A stretch of 5,716 nucleotides of DNA, from positions 1-5,716 of the forward strand of contig JAGTUY010000465.1 of NCBI GenBank assembly GCA_018224455.1. Direction: 5' to 3'. The position numbers and the translations under genes were made by a program. Below are positions 5,694 to 5,716 of this stretch, in pieces. Source of the stretch: Desulfosarcina sp. Its GTDB lineage: Bacteria; Desulfobacterota; Desulfobacteria; Desulfobacterales; Desulfosarcinaceae. The notes under the pieces were generated by a model. That model had not been told where the DNA came from. It saw only the letters and a program-made list of their open reading frames with translations, and searched no databases. How positions within the stretch are numbered: position 1 is the first letter of the stretch; every line of letters begins with the position of its first letter.

Positions 5694-5700
5694 AACACGC

Positions 5701-5716
5701 ATGACACTTGCCAAAA
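5701..5716 (+). CDS. Start of a gene cut off by the window edge
   Basis: Only M-T-L-A-K and one extra base are visible, behind a good ribosome binding site. Five residues cannot identify it. In many bacteria, including Desulfobacterota, the gene after metK is adenosylhomocysteinase (ahcY), which recycles the by-product of methylation. That is a guess from context only. Confidence 0.55.

Noticed and set aside
5619..5700. S-adenosylhomocysteine or S-adenosylmethionine riboswitch after metK
   Set aside because: I could not match the spacer to the conserved cores of these riboswitches. It holds only an AT-rich stretch and one simple GC hairpin.

Overview
The window carries five genes in a row on the + strand, plus the first few codons of a sixth. 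It is GC-rich (roughly 55-60% by eye). The order is sensor histidine kinase, single-domain response regulator, tandem universal stress protein, cytidylate-kinase-like P-loop protein, metK (S-adenosylmethionine synthetase), then a truncated start codon region. The PAS-domain style of the kinase, the receiver paired with a Usp gene, and a MetK with the G-Q-G-S-H-G-G-G-C-F-S-G-K-D signature all resemble sulfate-reducing Desulfobacterota (Desulfosarcina/Desulfobacteraceae-like). This assignment is inferred from recalled family resemblance, not from a search. I see no mobile element, CRISPR array, tRNA or rRNA.

Layout: 1-2301 is the 3' part of a multi-PAS/GAF hybrid-free histidine kinase. Its reading frame is open to the left edge, so the true start lies upstream. 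It contains a conspicuous internal duplication with a 151-residue period. 2302-2412 is a 111-base spacer with a distant inverted repeat and a perfect Shine-Dalgarno sequence. 2413-2805 is the receiver protein. 2806-2860 holds a perfect 8-bp hairpin. 2861-3739 is the two-domain Usp protein. 3740-3796 holds a near-consensus sigma-54-type promoter candidate. 3797-4429 is the kinase-like protein and 4452-5618 is metK, only 22 bases apart. 5619-5700 holds an AT-rich stretch, a strong GC hairpin and a ribosome binding site for the next gene, whose ATG is at 5701.

How they may work together: the histidine kinase and receiver look like a cognate pair. The receiver has no output domain, so it must act through protein contacts or as a phosphate relay. 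The Usp protein follows directly and could be under the same control. The kinase-like gene and metK are almost certainly cotranscribed, either as the tail of one long operon or from the candidate promoter at 3744-3759. Most of the content is ordinary housekeeping and signalling. The points most worth a second look are the PAS duplication, the receiver with an enlarged alpha4 region, the atypical H-box, the sigma-54-like site, and the hairpin just upstream of the last start codon.
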